Shown: piece by piece, positions 43,437 to 53,339 of the stretch
Position numbering within the stretch: position 1 is the first letter of the stretch
How the letters are laid out: every line of letters starts with the position of its first letter
From: Ignisphaera sp.
GTDB taxonomy: Archaea > Thermoproteota > Thermoprotei_A > Sulfolobales > Ignisphaeraceae
Assembly (NCBI GenBank): GCA_038831005.1
Contig: JAWBKZ010000003.1
Location: forward strand, 186,001-250,000
Direction of reading: 5' to 3'
DNA: 64,000 nt
Notes under the pieces: generated by a model
What the model saw: only the letters and a program-made list of their open reading frames with translations
What the model was told of the DNA's origin: nothing
Database searches by the model: none
Program-made: the position numbers and the translations under genes

Positions 43437-44546
43437 GGCTGTATTCAGTTTTATGAGTTCTACCATATGTAGATATGTATTGCTTGTTGCGAAAACTGTT
43501 ATTGTTGAGTTTACTGGTTTGCTGTACCGTGTTGAAGGAAATCCTAATGATGTTTTCGTGGCATTATATGGATAGAATTCTATTGAATATATATCGTATA
43601 TGAGTCTCTTTATGTATATCTTTATACTTCTGGCGTTGATTAGCCATACACCTTTTATGTTTCTTCCAGCTACATCACTATATAGTGTTGAATGAGTCTC
43701 GAAGTATCTACATGTATTGTTTGATATAGCTATATACATGTATCCTCCTTGTGCTCCACCTCTATTCACCATATATACATAGAACCATCCTCTAGTTATT
43801 TCATCAAAATTTATACATATTTCTAGTTCTGCAATAGTAGAGTACATTATTATACCGGCGGTAGAGTCATCGTGATCCATGAGTTTCGATAAATCAAGAA
43901 TTGTATAATCATATAGTGTGATAGCTATGTAGTTTTTGTTCTCTATATCTGATGTATTATCATTCAGATATATAGAGAACTTATTGAGAATTTCTTCAGA
44001 ATCTATAACTATTGTGGTATATCCTTCAGATGTAGTGTATATGTGGAAATATGTTTCAGGTGCTACAACTCTCTTCACTCTATAAGGTACATGATTTACA
44101 GTACTGAAACCTAGATATGTTGGTGGAATTCTTTCAAAATACATAAAGTCTCTATATGAATCGCTATCTGATGCTCTGTGGCTACAGAACGTGTTACCGT
44201 TTCTAGTCTCTATACAGACCTTCTCTACATCATTAACATCTAGAGCAATAGCTATCTCTCCTCCACCAGCTAGAGATACATTAGTATCTCTAATGATTAT
44301 GGTTCTATTCACAAGCTCTATGTACATTAGATCAAGATAGCATTTCTTAATTCCTCTATTCACTATACGTATCGAGGAGCTCTCTAGATAGATGTCTAGA
44401 ACTTCTCTAGTCTTCTCTATATTGTTAACAGCTTCTCTAGCAACACTACCTATAGTATACATCCACTCGGTAGATAGATACGTAATCAAAATGGTTAATA
44501 GGATCAAGAGAGTTGCTCCTATATACTCACTTTGACCACGGTTCAT
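43425..44546 (-). CDS. Secreted pilin-like protein with class III signal peptide
   Basis: 373 residues. The start MNRG-QSEYIG then a hydrophobic helix (about 9-30) is a type IV prepilin signal: PibD-like peptidase would cut after Gly4. The remainder is beta-rich with several N-x-S/T sites and a few Cys. It is much longer than ordinary pilins, so a minor pilin or surface adhesin is more likely. It overlaps by 20 bp the gene for a second protein with a similar signal. Confidence 0.65.
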   Translation of the reverse strand: MNRGQSEYIGATLLILLTILITYLSTEWMYTIGSVAREAVNNIEKTREVLDIYLESSSIRIVNRGIKKCYLDLMYIELVNRTIIIRDTNVSLAGGGEIAIALDVNDVEKVCIETRNGNTFCSHRASDSDSYRDFMYFERIPPTYLGFSTVNHVPYRVKRVVAPETYFHIYTTSEGYTTIVIDSEEILNKFSIYLNDNTSDIENKNYIAITLYDYTILDLSKLMDHDDSTAGIIMYSTIAELEICINFDEITRGWFYVYMVNRGGAQGGYMYIAISNNTCRYFETHSTLYSDVAGRNIKGVWLINARSIKIYIKRLIYDIYSIEFYPYNATKTSLGFPSTRYSKPVNSTITVFATSNTYLHMVELIKLNTAFIR

Positions 44547-44946
44547 AGACCTTCACCTCAAAAACAACAAAAACATTGTTGCTAGAGCTATAGATGTAGA
44601 GAGGAAGTTTATCTAGAAAAACAATACATTTATCATCGATATAGAGATGATCTACATATTCATCAAATACTATAGTTAGGTTAATCGGTCTATAGAATCT
44701 AAATACACAGAAATACCTTGGTGAATCACTATACCTACATACCTCAGCATCATCTACTACAACTCTATAGTTAGACAAATTATAGCATACAGCATGTTCA
44801 TGAACATGAATAGCTCTAGGTTTAACTACAGTATATATATCAATAGATTTGATGTATATATGTAGAGCAACAACAGTAGCTAAAGCAATCATTACAGCTA
44901 GTGCCACAAAGCTAGAGATACCTCTACAAAACACAGACAACCCCAA
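44527..44946 (-). CDS. Small secreted pilin-like protein with class III signal peptide
   Basis: 139 residues. CRG-ISSFVALAVMIALATVVAL (residues 7-29) fits a prepilin signal: positive residue and Gly directly before a hydrophobic helix. The mature part has three further Cys (in AVCYNL, EVCRY and YFCVF) plus one in DKCIVF, so disulfides are possible. It precedes and overlaps the 373-residue protein; both are divergent from the S-layer-type gene. Confidence 0.65.
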   Translation of the reverse strand: MGLSVFCRGISSFVALAVMIALATVVALHIYIKSIDIYTVVKPRAIHVHEHAVCYNLSNYRVVVDDAEVCRYSDSPRYFCVFRFYRPINLTIVFDEYVDHLYIDDKCIVFLDKLPLYIYSSSNNVFVVFEVKVYEPWSK

Positions 44947-45044
44947 ACAAAAACATAGCTAAAAAAGAGAGAAACACATATAGATACATATGTACACAAA
45001 TATACACAGATATATACACATGTTTATACATATGTAGACAAATA

Positions 45045-45054
45045 CCTTAAATAG
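45045..45054 (+). promoter_or_regulatory. TATA box of the S-layer-type gene
   Basis: CCTTAAATAG would place the RNA start near 45078, with SD GGGTGA (45083-45088) nine bases before the ATG at 45098. Upstream, 44975-45040, is a low-complexity run of acata/tatac-type repeats typical of an AT-rich strong promoter flank. Confidence 0.55.
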
Positions 45055-45097
45055 GGATGCCAATACAGTATATACCCAGAATGGGTGAACATAACTC

Positions 45098-48000
45098 ATG
45101 TCGAAACCAAGATACATATCCACATATCTAATACTATCACTGCTCATGATATCAGTAATAGCCCCAATAATATCAATACTATACTCACAACAACAAATAA
45201 TAGTAGCACAAATAATAGATGTAGAGCACAGTATAGTGTATCCAGGAGAAACAGCTAAAGTAAAGGTAGCAGTATTCTTTGGAGGTGTGACAATAACAGT
45301 AAGACTAACCAATGCATCAATGGGACCGGCATGGTCTGAAAGATCGTTACACGCATTATCGCCAGGAGAATATGAAGTACTAGTACCACTACCGGAAAAA
45401 TTACCCGGTGCAAGAGACACTATTGATCCAATTGGGCTTGTGGATTTAGTTGTAGAAGTATGGGCAATAGGTCAGAGACAAGATCATAGAAACATTTCTG
45501 TTGGTCCAAAGATAGTTGTTACACCACCTGTTTCAACAATCGTAGATCCCTATGGCAATCCAAGTAATGTGACTGTAAACTTCTATGGATTTGTACCAGG
45601 AACCACTATAAGTGAACTAAGATTCATCAACAAGGTATCACAAGAACCTTATGATTATGATATTGAAGATGTTGTCATAGGTGGAGATGCCAGTAGCTCC
45701 ACAGAAGTATCTCTATATGTTTCAGGATTTCTAGGTTTGCCTAAAGGAGAATACTATGTCAACTGTTTAGCAACCGGAACAAATATTAACTATCTTAGGC
45801 CTGGTTCTCTAAGAATTGAGCCACAAGTAGTTATATCACCAACTGAAAGCCATGGTAGATGTGAACTACGTACTGGTGGTGAATGCGAAACTACTGGTCT
45901 AACGATTAAGGGTTACGGTTTTGATGCAGGTCTCAGCATAGTTAGCCTAAAGCTGCTTAACATAAACTTCACAAACGTTTACTACAATGTTCCAGTACAA
46001 GCACAAGTAGATGATAGAGGTAATTTTGAAGCATCTACAAATGAGTTCAAAACAAATATGACTGCAGGTCTATACATACCCGAAGTCAAGCTAGCTCCAG
46101 CACCCCAAGACTTTGCCAACGATACGACCATAAATCTAAACACCAGAGGATGGGTTGCTATAACGCCAGGTGCTACTGAACCAGCTCTAGGCGTTAAAGT
46201 ACTAATTAATGCAACATCTTATGTTAAAGGAACCCTAGGCTATATACCTAAGTACACAAACGATTCTTTCACATTAACAGAAGTTCTAAAGATCAACATA
46301 CCTATTGGCAACAAGATCTATCAGCTTGCAGCAAATAGAGACAATGATGGAACAGTATGGTTTGTATTATACAATCTAACGACGCTACCACCAATAGTAT
46401 TGTCTTTGGTAAATATAACTTCAGATGAGCAAACATACAATGAAACATTAGGTGCATATGTAGCTGATGTTTCGTTCAATATAGCTCCAGATCAAATGCA
46501 TCCCAACGTGCCTTCCATTCCTGGAGAATATGGTTACTGGGCAACATTCTACACATACCCCAACAAGATAGTGTTACTACTTAGAGAATATGGTCTCTAT
46601 GTAGAAGATGCAAATCTAACAATAGTATATAGAAGAGATACAGTTATTAAATCATACTACTATGTGTATCCACAAAACATGACTGTCACAGGATTCACGA
46701 TAAGCATACCTGCAGCTATATCTCTCACAGATACAGATGCAAATATCGATTGGTCCATAAACTGGCGATATAATGCCAGTAATAGAATGGCAATAATTAC
46801 TGCTAGAGCTACACCTAAAGAAGGTCCTACATATAGATTTACTAATGTATACCACATTGTTAGACCATTACTGGTAATTGTAGCTCCTGTTGGTCAAGTC
46901 ATTAAACCTGGTGACAAAGTTACTGTAGCTGCCTATGGCTATGGACCTGGATATGACTGGGGTTATGGAGACAATACTTTAACGGTATATTGGGAGAAAG
47001 CACAAAAGCTTACTGAAGTTAGTCTAGGAAAAGATGGTAACAAGACCTTCGATATAGTTATACCAAGTGATGCTACATATGGTGTTCACTATCTATGGGG
47101 TGTAGATAAGTGGAGCTATGAATACTCATTGGCAATCATAATTGGTGCTAAAGCGTATTGGGAGAAAGTTGTAGATGATCCAAGACTTATAATAGATCCT
47201 ACAACAAACAAGGTTTCAGCTGGATACAAAGATGAAAGATTTGTTGTATGTCCATGTCCTGAAAGCGAAAATGTTGTTGCTGTAAAGTATTGTGGTGTAT
47301 GTGCCGTATATGCAGCTAGATGTGACTATCTAGGAGATAAGATTAGAGTTACACTTTCAGGTCTCTATCCAGGTGAAAGAATAGATATATACTTTGCAGA
47401 CAAGAAAGTCAAAACCATAAAAGCTAATTCATCTGTAGAAACTACAGACTTTGTTGTACCAACTCTACGTGCAGGTACCTACACCATATACGCTGTAGGT
47501 AGTGTATCGGGATACATATCTATAGACCTATTCTACAATACAACAGACTTCATATCAGTATCACCAGTAGTTGTGCCTAAGATACTTGTACTCGATCTAC
47601 AGAGGAACTATGTACCTATACTTGTTGGTCCAGGACTTGTTAGAGTTATTGGAACAGGATTTGCTCCTGGTGTAGCTGTAGAAGCAGTACTATTTAATGG
47701 AACTGATGCTATGGTTAAATTCAATGAGCATGTAACCAAATGGTACTCTGATGATAAAGGAGTTTTATCAAGTCCATATACAGATGTACTAGGTATATAT
47801 GTACCAGCTCTAGAACCTGGAGCATATGAAGTAAAGCTAGTCTATTTTGCAGGTCCTGTAGCTCAAAGAGAATACTCAATGCCGAGTTATGTATTCGTTA
47901 TAAACAATATGAGTATAGTGTCAACAAAACACGATATAGATAAACTAAGAACAGTACTGATGAATAGATTAGCAGAAATAGAAACAGCTGTAGGAGCAGC

Positions 48001-48673
48001 ACGTGATGCAGCAAGTAGAGCAGAATCAGCTGTAGCTGCTCTACGTAAATGGCTAGAGACTAATATAGATGAGCTAAAGAACTCTATAGCTGATCTTGGT
48101 AAGAGTGTTGCTACTAAGAGTGATGTAGATAGTGTATCTAAGAAAGTTGATGCACTTGCTACAAAGATTAGCGAAGTTGGTAGCGTAATTGATAGAATAG
48201 ATAAGGCTGTAGCTGATCTTGGTAAGAGTGTTGCTACTAAGAGTGATGTAGATAGTGTATCTAAGAAAGTTGATGCACTTGCTACAGCTCTAGATGAAGG
48301 TGTAAAGAAACTAGATGAAGTAAGTAGAATAGTTAAAGAACTTAAAGACGTAATACCTGTAGACCAGATAAGTGAGATAAGTGCAAACGTGAAATCGGCT
48401 ACTGAAGCACTTCAAAAAGCTAGAGACGATATAACGCAAATAAGAAACGATATCAGTAGCTTGAGAACAGATGTCACAGGTCTTAAAACTGATGTAAGTG
48501 CAATCAAATCTGATGCAGGAAGGATATCAGCTATTGATTCAAGTGTTAAGAGTCTTGAGGATAGTGTTGGCACAATAAGAACACTAGTCATAATAGCACT
48601 AGTATTTGCTGTTGTAGCTGCAGCTGCAGCAATCTATGCAACAATATCTATCTCAAGAGCATTAGCAAAATAA
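45098..48673 (+). CDS. Large secreted S-layer/stalk-type surface protein
   Basis: 1191 residues. A signal peptide (about 1-30, ending before QQQIIVAQ) is followed by about 930 residues of beta-rich domains with many N-x-S/T sites and repeated motifs of the kind PGE/PGAYEV (for example YPGETAKV, SPGEYEVL, RAGTYTIYAV, EPGAYEVKLV), which look like tandem Ig-like units. Residues about 950-1160 are a heptad-rich coiled coil containing two exact copies of a 25-residue unit. A final membrane helix (about 1163-1184) and short basic end anchor it. The plan (head, stalk, anchor) resembles tetrabrachion/SlaB-like crenarchaeal S-layer stalk proteins. Two pairs of Cys (CPCPE and YCGVC) occur near residue 725. 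Confidence 0.8.
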   Translation: MSKPRYISTYLILSLLMISVIAPIISILYSQQQIIVAQIIDVEHSIVYPGETAKVKVAVFFGGVTITVRLTNASMGPAWSERSLHALSPGEYEVLVPLPEKLPGARDTIDPIGLVDLVVEVWAIGQRQDHRNISVGPKIVVTPPVSTIVDPYGNPSNVTVNFYGFVPGTTISELRFINKVSQEPYDYDIEDVVIGGDASSSTEVSLYVSGFLGLPKGEYYVNCLATGTNINYLRPGSLRIEPQVVISPTESHGRCELRTGGECETTGLTIKGYGFDAGLSIVSLKLLNINFTNVYYNVPVQAQVDDRGNFEASTNEFKTNMTAGLYIPEVKLAPAPQDFANDTTINLNTRGWVAITPGATEPALGVKVLINATSYVKGTLGYIPKYTNDSFTLTEVLKINIPIGNKIYQLAANRDNDGTVWFVLYNLTTLPPIVLSLVNITSDEQTYNETLGAYVADVSFNIAPDQMHPNVPSIPGEYGYWATFYTYPNKIVLLLREYGLYVEDANLTIVYRRDTVIKSYYYVYPQNMTVTGFTISIPAAISLTDTDANIDWSINWRYNASNRMAIITARATPKEGPTYRFTNVYHIVRPLLVIVAPVGQVIKPGDKVTVAAYGYGPGYDWGYGDNTLTVYWEKAQKLTEVSLGKDGNKTFDIVIPSDATYGVHYLWGVDKWSYEYSLAIIIGAKAYWEKVVDDPRLIIDPTTNKVSAGYKDERFVVCPCPESENVVAVKYCGVCAVYAARCDYLGDKIRVTLSGLYPGERIDIYFADKKVKTIKANSSVETTDFVVPTLRAGTYTIYAVGSVSGYISIDLFYNTTDFISVSPVVVPKILVLDLQRNYVPILVGPGLVRVIGTGFAPGVAVEAVLFNGTDAMVKFNEHVTKWYSDDKGVLSSPYTDVLGIYVPALEPGAYEVKLVYFAGPVAQREYSMPSYVFVINNMSIVSTKHDIDKLRTVLMNRLAEIETAVGAARDAASRAESAVAALRKWLETNIDELKNSIADLGKSVATKSDVDSVSKKVDALATKISEVGSVIDRIDKAVADLGKSVATKSDVDSVSKKVDALATALDEGVKKLDEVSRIVKELKDVIPVDQISEISANVKSATEALQKARDDITQIRNDISSLRTDVTGLKTDVSAIKSDAGRISAIDSSVKSLEDSVGTIRTLVIIALVFAVVAAAAAIYATISISRALAK
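48087..48286 (+). repeat. Two identical 77-bp repeats inside the coiled coil of the surface protein
   Basis: 48087-48163 and 48210-48286 are identical over 77 bases with a 123-bp (41-codon) offset, so the frame is kept. The encoded unit is ADLGKSVATKSDVDSVSKKV and a few more residues. The absence of any silent change implies a recent duplication or gene conversion. Confidence 0.92.
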
Positions 48674-48689
48674 ATAAAGCATAAAATAT

Positions 48690-48716
48690 AATATATTTTT
48701 ATAATCTTTTTACATA
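48690..48716 (+). terminator. T-rich terminator after the surface protein gene
   Basis: atatatttttataatctttttac, starting about 17 bases after the stop codon, has two runs of five T, as in archaeal intrinsic terminators. The convergent aminotransferase gene ends 11 bases later. Confidence 0.45.
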
Positions 48717-48726
48717 CTCTATCTAT

Positions 48727-50085
48727 CTAGCTTGATCTTCTGGCTATTATTGATAAGAATTGTTCTAGCATTTCTATGAATCTTGATATCTGTGTTTCGC
48801 TATGAGCCATCGACGGTAATAAGTGCGGCATTTTCTCACTTAAGTACACAATATTGTTTGTAACCATGAATAAGTGAAGCGCTTTGTATACTTTTTCACT
48901 CCATCTATTCATGTATGCTTCAGCTATATTTCTTGGTTTTTTCGAGGTGAAGTGTATCCCTATCATACTTCCTGTAGAAGTTATCCAGCAAATTCTATTG
49001 TATTCTTCACAAATTTTATCCATCTTTTTAGCTACATACCACCATCTATTGTTAAATACTTCATATAGTGATCTATTTCTAGCTAGATATTCTATTGTTG
49101 TATAACCTGCAACCATTGTTATAGGGTTACCTACGAAAGTACCTCCATGGAATACCCTTTGCCGAGGGCTTGGATACTTTATATGGTTTAGAAGCTCCAT
49201 GTACTCTCTTTTGCCTGCAAAAGCACCTGCACCAGGATATCCACCTCCAATAATCTTTCCAAAAACAACAATATCTGCTTTAACGTTAAAGTATTCTTGT
49301 GCACCACCTAGCGATAATCTAAATCCTGTTATAACTTCATCGAATATGAGTAGAGCTCCATAGGCATCAGCAATACGTCTAACTTCTTTAAGATAGTTTT
49401 CCTCTGGCTCAATACATCCACCTGCACCAGGAACAGGCTCTATAACTATAGCCGCTACATCAAATCTTCTAGCAACTTTCTCTAGATCCTCGATATCGTT
49501 GTAGGGAACAGCAACAGTATATTTAACAAAATCATTTGGTATTCCTAGAGATTCTGGTTCCGTGAAAGGAGGTGTGAGAGCTACATGAAGTTGATCTAGA
49601 GATCCATGCCAACCACCCTCAATTTTCACGATGTATCTCTTCTTAGTATATGCACGAGCAAGTCTAACAGCATACATGTTAGCTTCTGTACCACTATTAC
49701 AGAATCTAGTCATCTCTATATTTGGCACTACCTTAGTTAAAAGCTCTGCATATTCAACAGCATAAATATTTTCAAAACCAAAATGAGTACCATCTCTAGA
49801 GATCTTGTTAACAGCTTCTACAACAAAATCAGGTGAATGACCGAGGATATGTGCTCCATGGCCCATCCAATAATCATCATATTCATTTCCATCTACATCC
49901 CAAACAATAGATCCTTTAGCTCTTGATACATATATTGGGTAAGGCTCTAGATACCTTATATGGTATGTAACACCTCCAGGAAAAATCTTCAAAGCTCTTT
50001 CAAACATCTCTCTACTTCTTCTTGTTTTCTCTAAATATCTACTAGACAGTCTCAATATTATATCATCTAGATCACGTAAAATCAT
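48727..50085 (-). CDS. Class III aminotransferase, glutamate-1-semialdehyde aminomutase-like
   Basis: 452 residues. PLP-fold signatures: IFPGGVTYHIRYLEPYPIY, DVDGNEYDDYWMGHGAHILGH, RFCNSGTEANMYAVRLARA, AIVIEPVPGAG, LLIFDEVITGFRLSLGGAQE and GKIIGGGYPGAGAFAG (PLP lysine in FGKIIGGG). The closest well-known family is HemL, which makes 5-aminolevulinate, but no other heme gene is near and some HemL-like enzymes have other substrates. A function in tetrapyrrole synthesis is therefore only possible. Confidence 0.85.
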   Translation of the reverse strand: MILRDLDDIILRLSSRYLEKTRRSREMFERALKIFPGGVTYHIRYLEPYPIYVSRAKGSIVWDVDGNEYDDYWMGHGAHILGHSPDFVVEAVNKISRDGTHFGFENIYAVEYAELLTKVVPNIEMTRFCNSGTEANMYAVRLARAYTKKRYIVKIEGGWHGSLDQLHVALTPPFTEPESLGIPNDFVKYTVAVPYNDIEDLEKVARRFDVAAIVIEPVPGAGGCIEPEENYLKEVRRIADAYGALLIFDEVITGFRLSLGGAQEYFNVKADIVVFGKIIGGGYPGAGAFAGKREYMELLNHIKYPSPRQRVFHGGTFVGNPITMVAGYTTIEYLARNRSLYEVFNNRWWYVAKKMDKICEEYNRICWITSTGSMIGIHFTSKKPRNIAEAYMNRWSEKVYKALHLFMVTNNIVYLSEKMPHLLPSMAHSETQISRFIEMLEQFLSIIARRSS

Positions 50086-50335
50086 GGTTCTTCACAAGCT
50101 ATAAAGTCGCTACACAGCACATATATGTACTTTGAAGCTTACTTCATGCTGATGAACCATACGACATGTACTCTAGTGTAGCAGGTATATACGAAAACCT
50201 TATAACTCTAGTCCAGAAAAGCTTTAAGCAAAGGATATCGTGAAACATATAGAAGAAACAATACCTATAGAAAGCTATAGAAACCTAGTACACATAGATA
50301 ACATTGATGTGCATTATTCTTGTGGTGAGTAGCCA

Positions 50336-51355
50336 ATGCCTCTAGCTGTTGTTGTTGGCGGATTCTTTGGAGATGAAGGTAAAGGAAAAATAGCAGCATA
50401 CTTAGGATACATAGATAAACCAGCTATAGCAGTTAGATGTGGTTCTATAAATGCTGGACATACAGTGGTTTTCAATGGAACTGTATGGAAGCTTAGGATA
50501 GTGCCATCATTCTTCTTAGGTAAGAACGTAAAACTGTTAATAGCACCAGGAGCTCTAATAAGATTAGATGTATTATTTAAAGAAATTGAGGAGACCAATG
50601 TCAAGAACAGATTATATGTGGATAGGAATACAGGTGTGATAGAGGATAAGCATCTAGAGATAGAAAGAAACGATGAGTTTCTTGTCAGAATAGTTGGATC
50701 TACACTTCAGGGCGTTGGAGCAGCTATGGTTGATAGAGTTCTTAGAAGACTTAAAGTGGCTAAAGATATAGATGTTCTGAGGGATATGGTTATCGATGTA
50801 GCTCTAGAGGTTAATGAAGCCCTAGATAGAGAAGAGCTAGTCTATATAGAAGGTGTCCAAGGGACATACCTAAGTCTCTACCACGGCACCTATCCATACG
50901 TAACAAGTAGGGATACCATAGCTTCGGCTTTTCTATCGGAAGTTGGCGTAGGTCCTAAGAGAGTTGATCACGTTATAGTTGTGTTCAAATCTTATGTAAC
51001 AAGAGTTGGTGGAGGTCCTCTAGAGAACGAAATGAGTGTTGAAGAAGCTCAGAAACTCGGGCTTCTAGAAACAGGTACTGTTACAGGTAGAGTTAGACGT
51101 GTAGCTCCATTCAATATAGGTCTAGCTAGAAGAGCTGTAATGCTTAATTCAGCCACACAGATAGCTTTAACCAGATTAGATTCGCTCTTCAGACAAGATA
51201 AATGTGTTAAAGAGTGGCATAAGCTTTCACAAGAGGCTAGAAAATGGATAGAAGATATAGAGGATAAGCTAAAGACCCCTATTACTATAGTTGGTACAGG
51301 TGAAGATGTTCTATGCACAATAGATAGAAGGAAAGAGCTGGGAATGTTTTGGTGA
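50336..51355 (+). CDS. purA: Adenylosuccinate synthetase (archaeal short form)
   Basis: 339 residues, shorter than the bacterial enzyme as usual for archaea. GGFFGDEGKGKIAAYLG (P-loop-like), RCGSINAGHTVVFNGT, EGVQGTYLSLYHGTYPYVTSRDT and GTVTGRVRRV are the signatures. It converts IMP, Asp and GTP to adenylosuccinate. SD GGTGAG precedes the ATG. The FAD protein follows 7 bp later. The gap 50086-50335 holds the purA promoter and no clear gene. Confidence 0.95.
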   Translation: MPLAVVVGGFFGDEGKGKIAAYLGYIDKPAIAVRCGSINAGHTVVFNGTVWKLRIVPSFFLGKNVKLLIAPGALIRLDVLFKEIEETNVKNRLYVDRNTGVIEDKHLEIERNDEFLVRIVGSTLQGVGAAMVDRVLRRLKVAKDIDVLRDMVIDVALEVNEALDREELVYIEGVQGTYLSLYHGTYPYVTSRDTIASAFLSEVGVGPKRVDHVIVVFKSYVTRVGGGPLENEMSVEEAQKLGLLETGTVTGRVRRVAPFNIGLARRAVMLNSATQIALTRLDSLFRQDKCVKEWHKLSQEARKWIEDIEDKLKTPITIVGTGEDVLCTIDRRKELGMFW

Positions 51356-51362
51356 ATCTGAT

Positions 51363-52799
51363 ATGGAGAATGATGTGGAGAAGGAATTCGATGTAGCTAT
51401 TGTTGGAGGTGGAGTAGCAGGTCTATTTGCTGCATATGAACTAGCGATACATAACAAAAAGAAGCTTAAGATAGTGATTATAGAAATGGGTAGTGGGAAT
51501 CCTTTTAGAACATGCCCTATGCTGAACTTAAAGAAACTTGCAAGAGATAGAGATTGTGTAAACTGTAGCCCATGCCATGTTATGACAGGTATAGGTGGAG
51601 CAATAACATTTAGTAGCGGTACAATGAATCTTAGACCAGATATCGGTGGAGATCTAGATAAACTTATAGGTAGTTGGGAAGAAGCGGAAAACATTATCCA
51701 TTATGCAGATAGTGTACTTGTTAAATTTGGTGCACCACATAACATGTATTCAATAGATGGTGAACAAGCATCAGAGCTAGAACGTCTAGCAGCAAAAGCT
51801 GGTGCAAAATTCATACCGACACCTCAGAGGTTGATAGGTTCAGACAATATGCCGAAGGTCATAGCAAACATTGCGAGGTTTTTAGAAGAAGAAGGTGTGT
51901 ACCTGATAGACATGTGCCAGGTAGAGGATCTACAGCCTTCGACTAAGAGCTACAAGCTCAAGATATGTGAAGGAATTATAGAAAGTAGATACGTGGTTCT
52001 TGCGCCAGGGAGAGTAGGAGCTGAGTGGTTCTCAGAATTAGCTAGGAGAAGAGGTATAGAGATAGAGCCAGGTCCCCTGGACATAGGGGTAAGGGTAGAG
52101 GTTCCATCATACGTTATGGAACCTTTAACGAAACTTGTTAGAGATCCAAAGATAGTTATGTATACCAAAAGTTATGATGATAAGGTAAGAACGTTTTGCA
52201 CAAATCCTTATGGGCTTGTGGTTGAAGAGAAGTATCCTGATGGATCTGTTGGTGTGAATGGAGAAAGCTTTACAAACATAAAGACAAAGAGTACAAACTT
52301 TGCTCTTCTTGTAACATTAAGGCTCACAGATCCATTTGAAGACACAATAGCTTACGGGAAAAGTATATCCAGATTAGCAACAAAACTTGGTGGAGGTAAA
52401 CCAATCATCCAGAGATTCGGAGATTTAGAAGCTGGCAGAAGAAGCACATGGGGAAGAATAGAGAGAAGCGTAGTAGATCCAACATTAAAGAGCGTAACTC
52501 CTGGAGATATAGCTATGGCTTATCCATACCGAGTAGTAGTAAATATAGTAGAAGCTCTAAGAAGATTGGATACAATAGTTCCTGGTGTAGCATCTCCACA
52601 AACACTACTATATGCTCCCGAGATAAAGTTCTATAGTGTGAAAGCCAGAATATCTAGAGAACTCGAAACAAACTTCAGAAACCTGTTTGTAGCTGGAGAT
52701 GGTGTAGGGCTATCGAGAGGTATGAATGTGGCGGCAGCTACAGGCATAGTCGTGGCTAGAGCTATACTAGAAAGAGAAGGTATAGAAGTAACGGCATAG
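51363..52799 (+). CDS. FAD-dependent dehydrogenase (COG2509-type)
   Basis: 478 residues. Rossmann FAD motif VAIVGGGVAGLFAAYEL (residues about 11-27), a Cys pair DRDCVNCSPCHVM (about 57-69), IGGAITFSSGTMNL, and C-terminal FVAGDGVGLSRGMNVAAATG that closes the FAD site. The family is widespread in archaea and many bacteria, without a firm function. Probably co-transcribed with purA. Confidence 0.82.
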   Translation: MENDVEKEFDVAIVGGGVAGLFAAYELAIHNKKKLKIVIIEMGSGNPFRTCPMLNLKKLARDRDCVNCSPCHVMTGIGGAITFSSGTMNLRPDIGGDLDKLIGSWEEAENIIHYADSVLVKFGAPHNMYSIDGEQASELERLAAKAGAKFIPTPQRLIGSDNMPKVIANIARFLEEEGVYLIDMCQVEDLQPSTKSYKLKICEGIIESRYVVLAPGRVGAEWFSELARRRGIEIEPGPLDIGVRVEVPSYVMEPLTKLVRDPKIVMYTKSYDDKVRTFCTNPYGLVVEEKYPDGSVGVNGESFTNIKTKSTNFALLVTLRLTDPFEDTIAYGKSISRLATKLGGGKPIIQRFGDLEAGRRSTWGRIERSVVDPTLKSVTPGDIAMAYPYRVVVNIVEALRRLDTIVPGVASPQTLLYAPEIKFYSVKARISRELETNFRNLFVAGDGVGLSRGMNVAAATGIVVARAILEREGIEVTA

Positions 52800-52932
52800 C
52801 TAGAGCTACACGTTTATACTACATTACAGATAATCTGACACGGCATGTTTATGACAATAACATCATCTTTGGTTTTACCGATTCAATATTTATAAACTTT
52901 CAGAGGATGTGTAGGTATGTGGGTGTGGATAG

Positions 52933-53220
52933 ATGGTTAAGGTATCGAAAACTATATCCGTGAAAGACGAGGTAGCATTCCTAAGCAAGGGGATTAAGGC
53001 TCTTAGATACTCAACTGTTACAAAACTTCTCAAAGTATTCAAGAATCCCCAGCTTGGTGCTGAACTCGGTGAGTACCTCGATAAGGGGCCAGTCTATATA
53101 GTCAAGTACGATAAATACACAGTTGTTCTGCTACCAGAGCATTCACATGTTATCGAGGCCAAAGATGTAGCAGAAGCAGAAAAAGTAGTAGAGAATCTAA
53201 GCAGAACAATATCGAAGTAA
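52933..53220 (+). CDS. Uncharacterised small protein
   Basis: 95 residues: SKTISVKDEVAFLSKGIKALRYSTVTKLLKVF (helical) then a beta segment GPVYIVKYDKYTVVLLPEHSHVIEA and a last helix. Family not recognised. TATA-like ATATTTATAAAC lies at about 52888-52899, and SD-like GGGTGTGG precedes the start. Confidence 0.65.
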   Translation: MVKVSKTISVKDEVAFLSKGIKALRYSTVTKLLKVFKNPQLGAELGEYLDKGPVYIVKYDKYTVVLLPEHSHVIEAKDVAEAEKVVENLSRTISK

Positions 53221-53339
53221 CGATCTATCAAGAAAGAGATAGTCCAGAACTGCAGAGACCGTCAATCTAATCAAGTCTAATTAATCAATCAAGTAATTGG
53301 ATCAAATTAAAAGCACATATCTCTAGGCAAGTTACTATA

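Noticed and set aside
44959-45420. A 153-codon minus-strand frame
   Set aside because: Antisense to the start of the S-layer-type gene; its end is a low-complexity translation of the AT-rich promoter (runs of Ile, Cys and Tyr).
50240-50332. A 30-codon frame (GTG start) just before purA
   Set aside because: Too short and without a recognisable pattern; more likely the purA leader. It could be a short leader peptide, which I cannot show.
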